A stretch of DNA of 64,000 nucleotides. It comes from Spirochaetota bacterium. Lineage in GTDB: Bacteria; Spirochaetota; Spirochaetia; Sphaerochaetales; Sphaerochaetaceae. The notes beneath the pieces are model-generated. The model had not been told where the DNA came from. It worked only from the letters and a program-made list of their open reading frames with translations, and ran no database searches. A program made the translations under genes and the position numbers. Where the stretch lies: the NCBI GenBank assembly GCA_023401595.1, contig JAEXDQ010000054.1, positions 58,719 to 122,718 on the forward strand, given 5' to 3'. Position 1 is the stretch's first letter. The number at the start of each line of letters is the position of its first letter. Below are positions 52,524-61,028 of the stretch, in pieces.

Positions 52524-53009
52524 ATGACAGTGCCTTTTCACAACATCCTGGTATATCTTGACGGTTCCGAAAGCTCATTGACGGCCGCGATGTATGCCAT
52601 CATGCTCGCCAAGTCGACAGGGACTCAGCTGACGGCGATGTATGTGGTAAACACTCGGGCTATCAACGAATTGGTCAAGGCCCGCGTTTTCGTCGATGTC
52701 GAACAACGGGAATATCTTTCCGATCTTGAGGCCGATGCCGATCGGTATCTGAGGCATGTAGTCCACCTTGGCGCTCAGAAGGGTCTGGTGGTCAAGTCTG
52801 TGAAGCGCTCCGGTACCGTACACGTCGAAGTCCGCAACTATATCAAGGAGAATCTTGTCGACATGCTTGTCCTTGGGGGAATTACCGAAATCCGCAGCAG
52901 GCGTGACGAACTGATGAGCGAAAGCGACAGGATGCTGCGTACCGCGCCCTGTCCCGCCTTGATCGTCCGTGACGATGAATCCGTGTGGGATTTGTTCGAA
53001 CAGGCCTGA
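52524..53009 (+). CDS. Universal stress protein (UspA family)
   Basis: 161 residues from ATG 52524 (GGAG upstream). Alpha/beta UspA fold: NILVYLDGSESSLTAAMYAI at the N-terminus, HVEVRNYIKENLVDMLVLGG, and a shortened ATP loop region near SESDRMLRTAPCPALIVRD. Cytoplasmic. It stands between the 108-bp repeats and a PTS EIIA gene on the same strand (36 bases apart), so the two may be co-transcribed. Confidence 0.85.
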   Translation: MTVPFHNILVYLDGSESSLTAAMYAIMLAKSTGTQLTAMYVVNTRAINELVKARVFVDVEQREYLSDLEADADRYLRHVVHLGAQKGLVVKSVKRSGTVHVEVRNYIKENLVDMLVLGGITEIRSRRDELMSESDRMLRTAPCPALIVRDDESVWDLFEQA

Positions 53010-53045
53010 CCGCAGGCGAAGACCACTGAGAACTGGAGGAACAAT

Positions 53046-53498
53046 ATGAATCTTGTAGATATTTTGGATAAAGAGTTGATCAAGGTCCCGCTCGTCTCGA
53101 CCGACAAGGCGTCGGTGATCGATGAATTGGTCGATGTGCTGATAGATACGAAGCATCTGACGCCACAGCAGCGCGACGGCATCATCGAGGCGGTGAAGAA
53201 CAGGGAGGCGCTTGGCAGCACCGGCATCGGCCATGGGGTCGCGATTCCCCATGCCAAGACCGACGCTGTGAAGCAGATGCGTCTTGTGGTCGGTGTCAGC
53301 CGACTTCCCATAGACTTTGATGCAGTGGACAAAGAACCCGTCCGTATTTTTTTCCTTGTGCTTGCGCCGGTCGGCGAATCAGGGCCGCATGTCGAGACCT
53401 TGGCTGCGATCGCCCGTACCTGTAGTTCCCAGGTGTTCCGGCGGTTGCTGGAGCAGTCTAAGAACGCCGGCCAGGTATACCAGCTGTTCATGGAATGA
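53046..53498 (+). CDS. ptsN: PTS EIIA domain protein (PtsN/fructose type)
   Basis: 150 residues, a single EIIA-2 domain. The phosphorylatable His69 lies in GHGVAIPHAKTDAV. Other landmarks are KNREALGSTGIGHG and FFLVLAPVGESGPHVETLAA. Without an attached permease it is probably regulatory, like EIIA-Ntr. GGAGGAACAAT precedes the start. A strong terminator follows. Confidence 0.88.
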   Translation: MNLVDILDKELIKVPLVSTDKASVIDELVDVLIDTKHLTPQQRDGIIEAVKNREALGSTGIGHGVAIPHAKTDAVKQMRLVVGVSRLPIDFDAVDKEPVRIFFLVLAPVGESGPHVETLAAIARTCSSQVFRRLLEQSKNAGQVYQLFME

Positions 53499-53525
53499 TC
53501 GTGTGGTGTGCGGATTTCATGCAGG

Positions 53526-53559
53526 CCGTCCATCGGAGTTCTCCGACCGGACGGTTTTT
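53526..53559 (+). terminator. Terminator after ptsN
   Basis: CCGTCC (53526-53531) pairs with GGACGG (53549-53554), with an inner CGGA/TCCG stem, followed by T5. Typical intrinsic terminator, 28 bases after the stop. Confidence 0.88.
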
Positions 53560-53692
53560 ATATATATCTGGCGGTGTGACCGGCATAAAAGGTAGGAATG
53601 AAAGACTGAAATAGCTGAAAGGTATTTCTATTGACAAGGAATGTTGAAGTCTGATGGAATCCGTACTATCATCACCGGTAGGGGAGGATTCT

Positions 53693-54583
53693 ATGGAGCT
53701 TCGCGTCTTGAACTATTTTCTCATGGTCGCCAGAGAGGAGAACATTACCAGGGCGTCCCAGCTGTTGCATGTCACCCAACCTACGCTCTCACGGCAGTTG
53801 ATGCAGCTTGAAGCTGAACTCGGCGTCAAGCTATTCGAACGGAGCAGCCACAGCATAGTCCTCACCGACGCCGGGATGCTGCTGAAACGGCGGGCGCAGG
53901 AACTTGTCTCCCTCGCAGACAAGACGCAACGGGAGTTTGCTCAGAATGACGGGCCTCTGAACGGAGAACTGACGCTCGGTTGCGGCGAACTGCGGAGCGT
54001 CGGCTTCATCGTCCGCCTGCTGGGCGCGTTTCGTATTGCGCATCCGTTGGTGCATTTCGACATGTACAGCGGTAACGCCGACAATATCAAGGATCGTATC
54101 GAACGGGGTTCGCTGGACCTCGGCCTGTTGCTGGAACCTGTGGATATCGGACGGTACGAGTTCCTGCGGCTGCCTGTGAAGGAGACCTGGGGCGTCCTGG
54201 TGCGTGAGGATTCCGAACTGGCACTGAAAGAGCGCGTGACGCCCCAAGATTTGGCGGGCGTCCCTCTGATGATGTCGAAACGGGCCTTGGTGAGAAACGA
54301 ACTTGCCAGTTGGTTCGGGGAATTTTACGACAAGCTTGAAATCATGATGTCTTACAATCTCGTCTACAACGCCGCGGTCATGGCGTCGGCCAATGGCGGG
54401 GCGGTTCTTTGTTTGGAACTGGACAGCACATATGAACATCTGCGATTCATACCGTTGTTTCCGAAACTGGAAGCGGGGTCGGTTCTCGCATGGAAGAAAA
54501 ACCAGATTTTTTCACCTGTCGCAACCGCCTTCATTGAGTATGTAAAGGAATGCGTTAAAGGCATATCTGATAATACGAAATAA
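53693..54583 (+). CDS. LysR-family transcriptional regulator
   Basis: 296 residues; the ATG at 53693 follows GGGGAGG, better than an ATG at 53654. The helix-turn-helix spans residues 16-50 (ENITRASQLLHVTQPTLSRQ; LEAELGVKLFERSS). The co-inducer domain follows with LTLGCGELRSVGFIVRLLGA and typical RRL-type spacing. It is transcribed toward the MerR-headed redox operon but separated from it by a terminator; it may still regulate that operon, since LysR genes often adjoin such oxidoreductase clusters. Confidence 0.92.
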   Translation: MELRVLNYFLMVAREENITRASQLLHVTQPTLSRQLMQLEAELGVKLFERSSHSIVLTDAGMLLKRRAQELVSLADKTQREFAQNDGPLNGELTLGCGELRSVGFIVRLLGAFRIAHPLVHFDMYSGNADNIKDRIERGSLDLGLLLEPVDIGRYEFLRLPVKETWGVLVREDSELALKERVTPQDLAGVPLMMSKRALVRNELASWFGEFYDKLEIMMSYNLVYNAAVMASANGGAVLCLELDSTYEHLRFIPLFPKLEAGSVLAWKKNQIFSPVATAFIEYVKECVKGISDNTK

Positions 54584-54618
54584 GTATTAGACATTTCTGT
54601 CGCTCATGATTAGGATAT

Positions 54619-54650
54619 GGGTGTTCCCGCGGGGGGACGCCTATTTTTTT
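54619..54650 (+). terminator. Terminator after the LysR gene
   Basis: An imperfect GC-rich hairpin (GGTGTTCCC with GGGACGCC) followed by T7. Confidence 0.7.
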
Positions 54651-54687
54651 ATCCGTTACGGGTGATGAGCGAAGAGGATGATGCCAT

Positions 54688-55065
54688 ATGACGATTGAGG
54701 AAGCGAGCGACCGTTACAACGTTCCTGTGGAAATATTGCAGGAATACCAGAAGTGGGGATTGTGCGACGCAGTGAAGGACGTCATGGGCGCCTGGCAATA
54801 CGACGACAAGGATATCGAGCGGCTCAGCATGATCATGACGCTGCATGATATCGGTTTCAGCAATGGGGAAGTCGAAAACTACATGAAACTTTCCCTGTCG
54901 GGCGACGCCACCGCGTCCGAGCGGTTGCGCATACTGGACAGGAAACGCGAGGGTGCGTTGGATGAAATTCATTTCAGGCAGGCTCAGCTGGATCGTATGG
55001 ACTATCTGCGCCATGAAATCCGCAAGGCGCAGTCAACCGGCGGAACAAGGGGGAAAAAAGCATGA
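54688..55065 (+). CDS. MerR-family regulator
   Basis: 125 residues. The N-terminal winged helix is shortened (TIEEASDRYNVPVEILQEYQ, KWGLCDAV), with YDDKDIERLSMIMTLHDIGF matching the wing and the HTH-to-coil junction, followed by a coiled-coil dimerisation helix. There is no Cys-based metal site in the C-terminus, so it is not a metal sensor of the MerR/CueR type. It overlaps the flavin reductase gene by 4 bases and is therefore part of the redox operon. Confidence 0.82.
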   Translation: MTIEEASDRYNVPVEILQEYQKWGLCDAVKDVMGAWQYDDKDIERLSMIMTLHDIGFSNGEVENYMKLSLSGDATASERLRILDRKREGALDEIHFRQAQLDRMDYLRHEIRKAQSTGGTRGKKA

Positions 55066-55607
55066 AGAAAAACATTGGCTCGTCAGTCGCGTTGTATCCG
55101 ACGCCGCTTGTGGTCGTCGGAACCATGGTCAATGGCAAGCCGAACTGGGTGTTGGTGGGACATCTCGGCATCATCGGCCATGACCGGATCATGGTAAGCC
55201 TTTCAAAGTCCCATTATACGAACCGGGGAATCAGGGAAAGCAAGATTCTGAGCGTGAATATCGTCGATGAATGCATGCTCGAAAGAGCCGACTATGTCGG
55301 GTGCGTCAGCGGTGCGAAAATCGACAAGTCGCAAGTGTTCGGCTATCACCTCGGCGAGGCCGGCGCACCGATCATTGACGACGCCCCCGTGGCGATGGAA
55401 TGCACGTTGGACGACATCTATGAGACCGTCGGTTTTGAGAGCTTCATCTGTAGCGTCGCGAATGTCTATGCCGAGGAGAGCGTTCTCAGCGGGACGGGGA
55501 AGATCGACTACCATGCGCTCAAACCGGTTCTGTTCGAGATGCCCACTTATGAATATCTGCGCACGGGCGATGTGATAGGCAAATGCATGAAGATGCATAA
55601 AGGATGA
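55062..55607 (+). CDS. Flavin reductase-like FMN-binding split-barrel protein
   Basis: 181 residues. Pattern of the flavin reductase-like domain: ALYPTPLVVVGTMVNGKPNW, RIMVSLSKSHYTNRGIRESK, LSVNIVDECMLERADYVGCV and the final FEMPTYEYLRTGDVIG. It may supply reduced FMN or act directly as a reductase. Located between MerR and flavodoxin genes. Confidence 0.87.
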   Translation: MKKNIGSSVALYPTPLVVVGTMVNGKPNWVLVGHLGIIGHDRIMVSLSKSHYTNRGIRESKILSVNIVDECMLERADYVGCVSGAKIDKSQVFGYHLGEAGAPIIDDAPVAMECTLDDIYETVGFESFICSVANVYAEESVLSGTGKIDYHALKPVLFEMPTYEYLRTGDVIGKCMKMHKG

Positions 55608-55611
55608 TGAA

Positions 55612-56280
55612 ATGAAGAAAAGATTGATACTCGCCTTGCTGTGGCTGGCGCTTCCGCTGTTCATCTGCGTCGCAGGCGGAACACGGGAAAACAGCGTAGA
55701 GGGGACTGCCGCGGTGGAGAATTCACCGCAAACCGCCGGTTCGGCGGTGGGGCTGGGGAATGATTCCATAGGGAACCCATCGAATCTTCAGGAGGAAGGT
55801 ATGAACGCTTTGGTCGTATATTTTTCATGGTCCGGGAACACCCGGGCCGTCGCCACGGAAATCCAGCGCAGGACTGGAGCTGATATGTTCGAGCTGATTC
55901 CGCAGCAGCCTTATACGGATGACTACAACGAACTGCTGGACGTTGCCCAACGTGAACGTCGGAACCACGCCCGGCCCGCGATAGCGAACCAGATCGCCGA
56001 TATCGATGCGTATGACGTCATCTTCCTTGGCTATCCGAACTGGTGGGCCGACATGCCCATGATCATCTATAGCTTCCTCGACCAGTACGACCTCTCTGGC
56101 AAAACGGTAGCTCCGTTCTGCACCAGCGGCGGCAGCGGGTTGTCGGGAACCGTCCGGGCAATCAAATCCTTGGAGCCGGAAGCGAACGTCGTGGACGGCC
56201 TGCATGTCGGCGGTTCTTCGGCCTCCCGTTCGGGCGATATCGTGGCCCGTTGGTTGGGCGGGCTCGGATTCTCCCGCTGA
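55612..56280 (+). CDS. Exported flavodoxin-like protein
   Basis: 222 residues. An N-terminal export signal (KRLILALLWLALPLFICVAG, with Cys19 as a possible but atypical lipobox) is followed by a low-complexity linker (about 20-60). The flavodoxin domain from residue 65 has the phosphate loop SWSGNTRAVATEI (72-84), then ELIPQQPYTDDYNELLDVAQ, FLGYPNWWADMPMIIYSFLD and APFCTSGGSGLSG. An FMN protein placed outside the cytoplasmic membrane is unusual, and suggests extracytoplasmic electron transfer together with the membrane protein DUF4405 downstream. Confidence 0.87.
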   Translation: MKKRLILALLWLALPLFICVAGGTRENSVEGTAAVENSPQTAGSAVGLGNDSIGNPSNLQEEGMNALVVYFSWSGNTRAVATEIQRRTGADMFELIPQQPYTDDYNELLDVAQRERRNHARPAIANQIADIDAYDVIFLGYPNWWADMPMIIYSFLDQYDLSGKTVAPFCTSGGSGLSGTVRAIKSLEPEANVVDGLHVGGSSASRSGDIVARWLGGLGFSR

Positions 56281-56377
56281 AGGCTGGGAGTCGAATGAGA
56301 AAGGGACGGGCATCCGTCGTGACGGCTGGAAAATCTATTCGGCTTATGCGGATGCGCGGGATGAAGCCAGACGATGC

Positions 56378-56387
56378 GGGGGGGGGG
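56378..56387. repeat. G10 homopolymer ahead of the aldo/keto reductase gene
   Basis: Ten consecutive G lie two codons into an open frame that begins with ATG at 56374 and runs in frame into the reductase (ATG 56446). It is the longest G run I noticed in the window and is of the length that slips in phase-variable genes. Confidence 0.8.
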
Positions 56388-56445
56388 AAGTTCTCGAATG
56401 AATCCGAAACCGTTGAGCCTGTGGCGTAGTGGAGGTCGTGGTTGT

Positions 56446-57450
56446 ATGAAAAAGAGATTTCTTGGCACGGACGGGCCGGAGGTGTCATCCATAGGGTTAG
56501 GCTGCATGGGGTTCACCCAAAGCTATCCGCCGTATGTACCGAAAGCCGACGCGATAGCCGTCATTCGCAAAGCAGTGGAACTCGGCGTGACTTTCTTCGA
56601 TACCGCGGAAGTCTATGGCCCCTATGCAAACGAAACGCTGATAGGCGAAGCGCTCGCTCCATATCGCGAGCGGGTGGTTGTCGCGACGAAGTTCGGCTTT
56701 GACATTGAAAACGACCGGTCGGATTCTTCCGGAAGGCCCGTAGCTCTTTCCAGTCGCTCCGAGACGATCCGCAGAGCTGTCGAAGGTTCGCTGCGCCGGT
56801 TGCGTACCGATCGCATCGACCTGTACTACCAGCATCGAGTCGATCCCTTGACGCCGATCGAGGAGGTCGCGGAAACCATGGCGGCTCTTCGGAAAAAGGG
56901 GAAGATACTGCATTGGGGGCTTTCCGAAGCCAGCGTCTCCACAATTCGCCGCGCCCACGCCGTCTGTCCCGTTTCAGCGGTGCAGAGTGAATATTCCATG
57001 TGGTATCGCAAGCCGGAGGACGAGTTGCTGCCGGTTCTGGAAGAGCTTGGGATAGGGTTCGTACCGTTCAGTCCGTTGGGCAAGGCGATGCTTACCGGAC
57101 GGTTCTCCAAGGATACGAGGTTCGACCCGACCGATTTCCGAAGCAGGATTCCCCGGTTCAGCCCAGGCAACCTCGCCAGCAACATGTCGTTGGCGAACTA
57201 TGTTTCCGAGCTTGCCGACCATAAGGAGACGACGCCCGCAAGAGTCGCCTTGGGGTGGTTGCTCGCCCAGAAGCCTTGGATCGTACCCATACCGGGGACG
57301 AAGAAGCTGTCACGGCTCGAGGAAAACCTCGGAGGGACGGAAATCAATTTCTCATCGGAGGAACTCGAAGAAATCCGAAGACGTCTGGATGAAATACAGA
57401 TTGTCGGGGAACGATATCCTGAAGAACAGGAACGATTGACCGGCCTGTGA
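56446..57450 (+). CDS. Aldo/keto reductase
   Basis: 334 residues from ATG 56446 (GGAGG 11 bases ahead). It could be 24 residues longer from ATG 56374 through the G10 tract. Catalytic tetrad: Asp and Tyr in FFDTAEVYGPYANE, Lys in VVATKFGFD, His in YYQHRVDP. The NADP-binding end has WIVPIPGTKKLSRLEENLGG. Similar to the AKR13/YajO-type enzymes that follow flavodoxin genes in gut bacteria. Reduces carbonyl compounds with NADPH. Confidence 0.92.
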   Translation: MKKRFLGTDGPEVSSIGLGCMGFTQSYPPYVPKADAIAVIRKAVELGVTFFDTAEVYGPYANETLIGEALAPYRERVVVATKFGFDIENDRSDSSGRPVALSSRSETIRRAVEGSLRRLRTDRIDLYYQHRVDPLTPIEEVAETMAALRKKGKILHWGLSEASVSTIRRAHAVCPVSAVQSEYSMWYRKPEDELLPVLEELGIGFVPFSPLGKAMLTGRFSKDTRFDPTDFRSRIPRFSPGNLASNMSLANYVSELADHKETTPARVALGWLLAQKPWIVPIPGTKKLSRLEENLGGTEINFSSEELEEIRRRLDEIQIVGERYPEEQERLTGL

Positions 57451-57471
57451 GCCGGAATCTGGAGGTATGGC

Positions 57472-57798
57472 GTGAGTGAAGGGAAAGTAACTGCAGGTCG
57501 GGATGCGCTTGGGGATTTCGCCCCAAAATTCGCACAGTTGAACGACGACGTGTTGTTCGGCGAAGTCTGGTCGCGGGAATCGCTTCTTTCTCCCCGGGAC
57601 CGTAGCTTGATTACGGTCACATCGTTGATGACCGGAGGCATTCTCGATTCTTCGTTGGAATTCCATCTGAGGAAGGCGAAGGAGAACGGAATCACCAGGA
57701 CGGAGATCGCGGAGGTTCTGACGCAGCTTGCGTTCTACAGCGGATGGCCCAAGGCATGGGCGGCTTTCCGCATGGCGAAGGAAATCTGGACTGATTGA
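57472..57798 (+). CDS. Carboxymuconolactone decarboxylase (CMD)-family protein
   Basis: 108 residues from a GTG (GGAGG upstream). CMD pattern: FAQLNDDVLFGEVWSRESLL, SPRDRSLITVTSLMTGGILD, and a final TQLAFYSGWPKAWAAFRMAK. The CxxC of the AhpD peroxidase branch is absent, so a decarboxylase/isomerase-like or unknown role is likelier. 21 bases after the reductase gene. Confidence 0.88.
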   Translation: MSEGKVTAGRDALGDFAPKFAQLNDDVLFGEVWSRESLLSPRDRSLITVTSLMTGGILDSSLEFHLRKAKENGITRTEIAEVLTQLAFYSGWPKAWAAFRMAKEIWTD

Positions 57799-57882
57799 CT
57801 TGTAATGGTAAAAAAGTCTCGGCAGAGCGGCCATATGATTCTTGGACGATGAAGCATGGGATTTTTATTCAGGATGGTATAT

Positions 57883-58296
57883 ATGGATGAAATGAAACAG
57901 GAAACGGTATTTCCGATGGGCGCTCCGAACGATGCTTTCGCAAAATACTTCATCGGACGGAGCTATCTCAATTTGCTGACGACCGAAGGCGTCGTCATTG
58001 CCAATGTGACCTTCGAACCCGACTGTCGCAACAACTGGCACATCCACAAGGCGTCGGGGGGTGGTGGGCAGATTCTGCTTTGTACGAACGGCAGGGGCTG
58101 GTATCAGCAATGGGGAGAACCGGCTTGCGAACTTCATCCCGGCGATGTCGTGGTGATTCCCCCCGGAGTGAAGCACTGGCACGGAGCGGCGAAGGATAGC
58201 TGGTTCACCCATCTTGCGGTGGAGGTTCCCGGAGTGGACGGTTCGACTGAATGGTGCGAACCGGTCGATGCGGAACAGTACGGCGGACTAGCCTGA
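57883..58296 (+). CDS. Cupin-domain protein
   Basis: 137 residues from ATG 57883 (another ATG at 57856 gives nine more). Cupin motif 1: NNWHIHKASGGGGQILLCTN with two His; motif 2: PGDVVVIPPGVKHWHGAAKD with one further His. Small single-domain cupins beside CMD proteins in such operons probably bind a metal; the reaction is unknown. Confidence 0.87.
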   Translation: MDEMKQETVFPMGAPNDAFAKYFIGRSYLNLLTTEGVVIANVTFEPDCRNNWHIHKASGGGGQILLCTNGRGWYQQWGEPACELHPGDVVVIPPGVKHWHGAAKDSWFTHLAVEVPGVDGSTEWCEPVDAEQYGGLA

Positions 58297-58381
58297 CCGC
58301 TAGGACTTGGGGTGGGCGGCGATCATCATCCCGGCGGCGAGAGCCGTCGGGATAAGGCGAAAAATATCGTAAGGGTGAAGG

Positions 58382-59128
58382 ATGACTAGAAAGGCCGAAT
58401 GCAGGATTCTGCTCGATGTGACAATGACGCTGGCGTTGATGTTTTTGATGGGATACCATCTTTGGGGCGATGTGGCGCACGAATGGGTGGGGGCCGGCAT
58501 GTTCGTCCTGTTCGTCGCGCATCATCTGCTGAACGCAAGGTGGCATGGAAAGCTGTTTTCGGGGAAATACGCCCCGTTGAGGATATTCCAGACGTTTCTT
58601 GTCGTCCTCCTGTTCCTCGCGATGCTCGCGCAGATGTACAGCGGCGTCGTGATGTCGAACCATGTGTTCGTTTTTCTTTCTGTAGATGGGGGAATGGCCT
58701 TGGCCCGGAAGCTCCATATCCTGGGCTCTCACTGGGGCTTCATACTGATGAGCCTGCACCTTGGGTTGCACTGGGGCATGCTCTTCGGTCTGGTGAAGAG
58801 GGGCTTGAACATGCCGTCTTCCTCGAAGCTCCTTTCAAGAACGTTGTTTGGTATCGGGTTTGCGGTGGCCATCTATGGGGCGTATGTGTTCGTGAGGCGA
58901 GACTTCCTGTCGTACATGTTCCTGCGTTCGGAATTCGTGTTCCTTGACTTCGGTGAATCAAAGCCGTTGTTCTATCTCGACTATTTTGCGCTGATGGGTT
59001 TTTGGACGTTTGCCGCCCACTATCTTGTACTGTTGCTGAGGAGCTTCGCCAAAGGGCGGGCTCCTGCCGGAGGTCTGCCGGAAGGAGGTGGCGAAACCTC
59101 CTTTCCGTTTCCTGAGAACAGACCTTAG
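58382..59128 (+). CDS. DUF4405 membrane protein (cytochrome b-like)
   Basis: 248 residues, about six membrane segments. Several intramembrane His are placed like heme ligands: MGYHLWGDVAHEW, VAHHLLNARWHGKLFSG, LHILGSHWGFILMSLHLGLH and WTFAAHYLVLLL. DUF4405 proteins resemble b-type cytochromes of the formate dehydrogenase gamma kind. A role passing electrons across the membrane to the exported flavodoxin is an inference from operon membership. An imperfect hairpin near its 3' end (59080-59107) may end transcription. Confidence 0.82.
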   Translation: MTRKAECRILLDVTMTLALMFLMGYHLWGDVAHEWVGAGMFVLFVAHHLLNARWHGKLFSGKYAPLRIFQTFLVVLLFLAMLAQMYSGVVMSNHVFVFLSVDGGMALARKLHILGSHWGFILMSLHLGLHWGMLFGLVKRGLNMPSSSKLLSRTLFGIGFAVAIYGAYVFVRRDFLSYMFLRSEFVFLDFGESKPLFYLDYFALMGFWTFAAHYLVLLLRSFAKGRAPAGGLPEGGGETSFPFPENRP

Positions 59129-59179
59129 TCCTCGGCGGGGAGCTCTTGTTGCATTTTGGCGAAGACTTTCGCCTACGGC

Positions 59180-59860
59180 TCAGTAGCCGAGTTCTTCCCC
59201 GACGATCAAGACGAGGATGCGTCCCTTCTGGCGCTGTCTGCTGAATACGACGCTGTCGCAGCAGATGCTGTGCTCACAAGCTCCGGCGGGCAATGCCATC
59301 AGGTTCCGGCTGTCGCAGACGGGAGACATGCAACGGCCGTTCTTTTCGCAATACGTATCGCAGTCAAGCCTGACGGCGTTCGCCGGGCCTGCGACCATCT
59401 TTTCCCGGACTACCGCGGCGGCGAGGTCGGGGACTATTTTCTGCCAACCGGCGATGACGACGACTTTTTTCGGTCCATAGATCATCGCCGCGACCCTGTT
59501 GCCGTTACCGTCCACGCAATACAGCTCTCCATGTTCGGTGATCGCGTTCGCGCTTGTCAGATATACGTCCGTATCGAAACTGTCGAGGTATATCCGTCGT
59601 ATCTGCTGTGCGTCGAGCCCCGGTGCATATCTGTCGATGAAACGGTAGTCGCCGTTTCTCAGCAATTCCATGACACCGGCTTCGAACAAGGTCATGGAGC
59701 CGCCCACGGCGACCTTGTCGTTCTTCATGAGCAAGGTTTTGAGAGTCGGCGCCACATCCGATGCCAGCGGAAGATACGCCGCGTCCATGTTATTCTTTTC
59801 CAACGCCGCCATCGTGCGGGCGATGCTCATCTCTTTGATTCTTGTCCTGTTCGCATCCAT
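59180..59860 (-). CDS. LUD-domain protein (LutC-like)
   Basis: 226 residues; the ATG at 59860 follows GGAGGAATGTC, whereas the longer frame from 59923 overlaps the promoter. Lactate-utilisation family pattern: VAVGGSMTLFEAGVMELLRN, DVYLTSANAITEHGELYCVD, NRVAAMIYGPKKVVVIAGWQ, KIVPDL and NAVRLDCDTYCEKNGRCMSP with Cys. Members act in lactate oxidation (LutC) or related, less defined processes. It stands alone, without lutAB beside it. Confidence 0.87.
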   Translation of the reverse strand: MDANRTRIKEMSIARTMAALEKNNMDAAYLPLASDVAPTLKTLLMKNDKVAVGGSMTLFEAGVMELLRNGDYRFIDRYAPGLDAQQIRRIYLDSFDTDVYLTSANAITEHGELYCVDGNGNRVAAMIYGPKKVVVIAGWQKIVPDLAAAVVREKMVAGPANAVRLDCDTYCEKNGRCMSPVCDSRNLMALPAGACEHSICCDSVVFSRQRQKGRILVLIVGEELGY

Positions 59861-59894
59861 GACATTCCTCCAGTGCGTGTTCTGCACGGAAATC

Positions 59895-59923
59895 AGCATA
59901 CCATCATTTGCGCAATGAGGCAA
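59895..59923 (-). promoter_or_regulatory. Promoter of the LUD gene
   Basis: Minus strand TTGCCT (59918-59923), 17 bases, TATGCT (59895-59900). Confidence 0.6.
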
Positions 59924-59988
59924 TTTATCGGCAATCGTCCGAGCGATAGAGGTGCTTTTGAGGGGTTGCGGCTCGCATTTAGGGTCGA

Positions 59989-60627
59989 TTAAAGCTTTTT
60001 TGCTTGATGTCCCGCATGATAATTTCTTCCTTTTGTGAGTTGAAATGACTTTGGGATAGATCCTTTATTTCGAATGAATTTTGTCAAAGCCCTAGCGCAA
60101 TGCCGATAGTTCTCATAATAGCCGGAAGCCAGATCCCAACCATTTGGGAACAAATCCATGAGAAACTGCAGTTCCTCATCAGTGATAAAGCTTTTTCCTC
60201 GAAGTGTGATAGAAATTGTCATATCTTCGAGTATTGATACTAGTTCTGTGAGTGTACTTGGAAGACCTGTGCCATCTTTTTCTTGCGATATGGCTGAACC
60301 AAATGAAAAAAAACTTGCGATCAAGCCGTCGATTTGTTCATCTGTATACGAACTAATCAGAGCGATTCTGTCTGGATCTGGATCGTTCGTTTCTTCCAAC
60401 AAAAAACCAATGATGCTGGTGCTGGGTTTCCTCCTGTCAAAAAGCGAATTCCTTTGGGATGCTTTTACAATGGATTGGCAAAATGCCACGGGAAGCAGTG
60501 TCCATTGTTCCATTTTGGATTCCATCGTAAAAAGCTGAATGTCTGACTGTATTTCGATACCTTTGGCCCAAATTGATGACAAAGCCATCATCAATACTAG
60601 ACCCGCGGGAATAAAGCGATGTTTCAC
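59989..60627 (-). CDS. Secreted protein of unknown function
   Basis: 212 residues from a GTG at 60627 with GGAG upstream. A signal peptide (MKHRFIPAGLVLMMALSSIWA, then KG) is followed by a mostly helical, hydrophilic mature part. No recognised family and no cysteine pattern beyond two isolated Cys. Lower GC than neighbours, suggesting recent acquisition or relaxed selection. Confidence 0.5.
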   Translation of the reverse strand: MKHRFIPAGLVLMMALSSIWAKGIEIQSDIQLFTMESKMEQWTLLPVAFCQSIVKASQRNSLFDRRKPSTSIIGFLLEETNDPDPDRIALISSYTDEQIDGLIASFFSFGSAISQEKDGTGLPSTLTELVSILEDMTISITLRGKSFITDEELQFLMDLFPNGWDLASGYYENYRHCARALTKFIRNKGSIPKSFQLTKGRNYHAGHQAKKL

Positions 60628-61028
60628 TTCCGTGTTCTCCTTTTTCTACAAGCTCCAAGATCCTTGCATTACAAGTGACGACTCTCAGCCTGGACACCTC
60701 CATACGCAGTCTGGACACCAACCTCCATTGCACGAGCATGAAAGCTGAGCGCAGTAGCCTTCGCATCTTTGTTTTACAGGACTTGTACTTTTTCATCCTC
60801 TTGGGTATTGAAAATGCACGAAAAAACACTTGTGTAAAATGATGCTTCGATTTCCTAGGATACCGTCTCTGTGTTTAGGGTATTTCTCAACTTCAACCAT
60901 TGTCAATTAAATCTTGGTACTCTTTAGAGTTTGCTCTATTTGTCGATGTCTTACCATGGTTTCTGATAGATTTTCCCTTGCTTCGCATGATGCTCGGAAG
61001 TATCCTATATCTATATGGAGGAGTATAG
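60628..61028. other. Intergenic region, AT-rich
   Basis: About 400 bases between divergent genes. It contains the promoter at 60978-61006 and the ribosome site GGAGGAG at its right end. No RNA gene or repeat recognised. Confidence 0.5.
60978..61006 (+). promoter_or_regulatory. Promoter of the MBL/beta-CASP nuclease gene
   Basis: TTGCTT (60978-60983), 17 bases, TATCCT (61001-61006). Start near 61013, giving a leader of about 16 bases. Confidence 0.6.

Noticed and set aside
52242..52541. 99-codon minus-strand frame with a duplicated PCGRRRHVQSC peptide
   Set aside because: The repetition reflects the 108-bp DNA repeat; such frames are a typical annotation artefact of intergenic elements.
59156..59992. 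Long plus-strand open frame opposite the LUD gene
   Set aside because: It is the antisense of the LUD gene. The minus-strand product has clear LUD motifs, a promoter and a ribosome site; the plus-strand frame has none.
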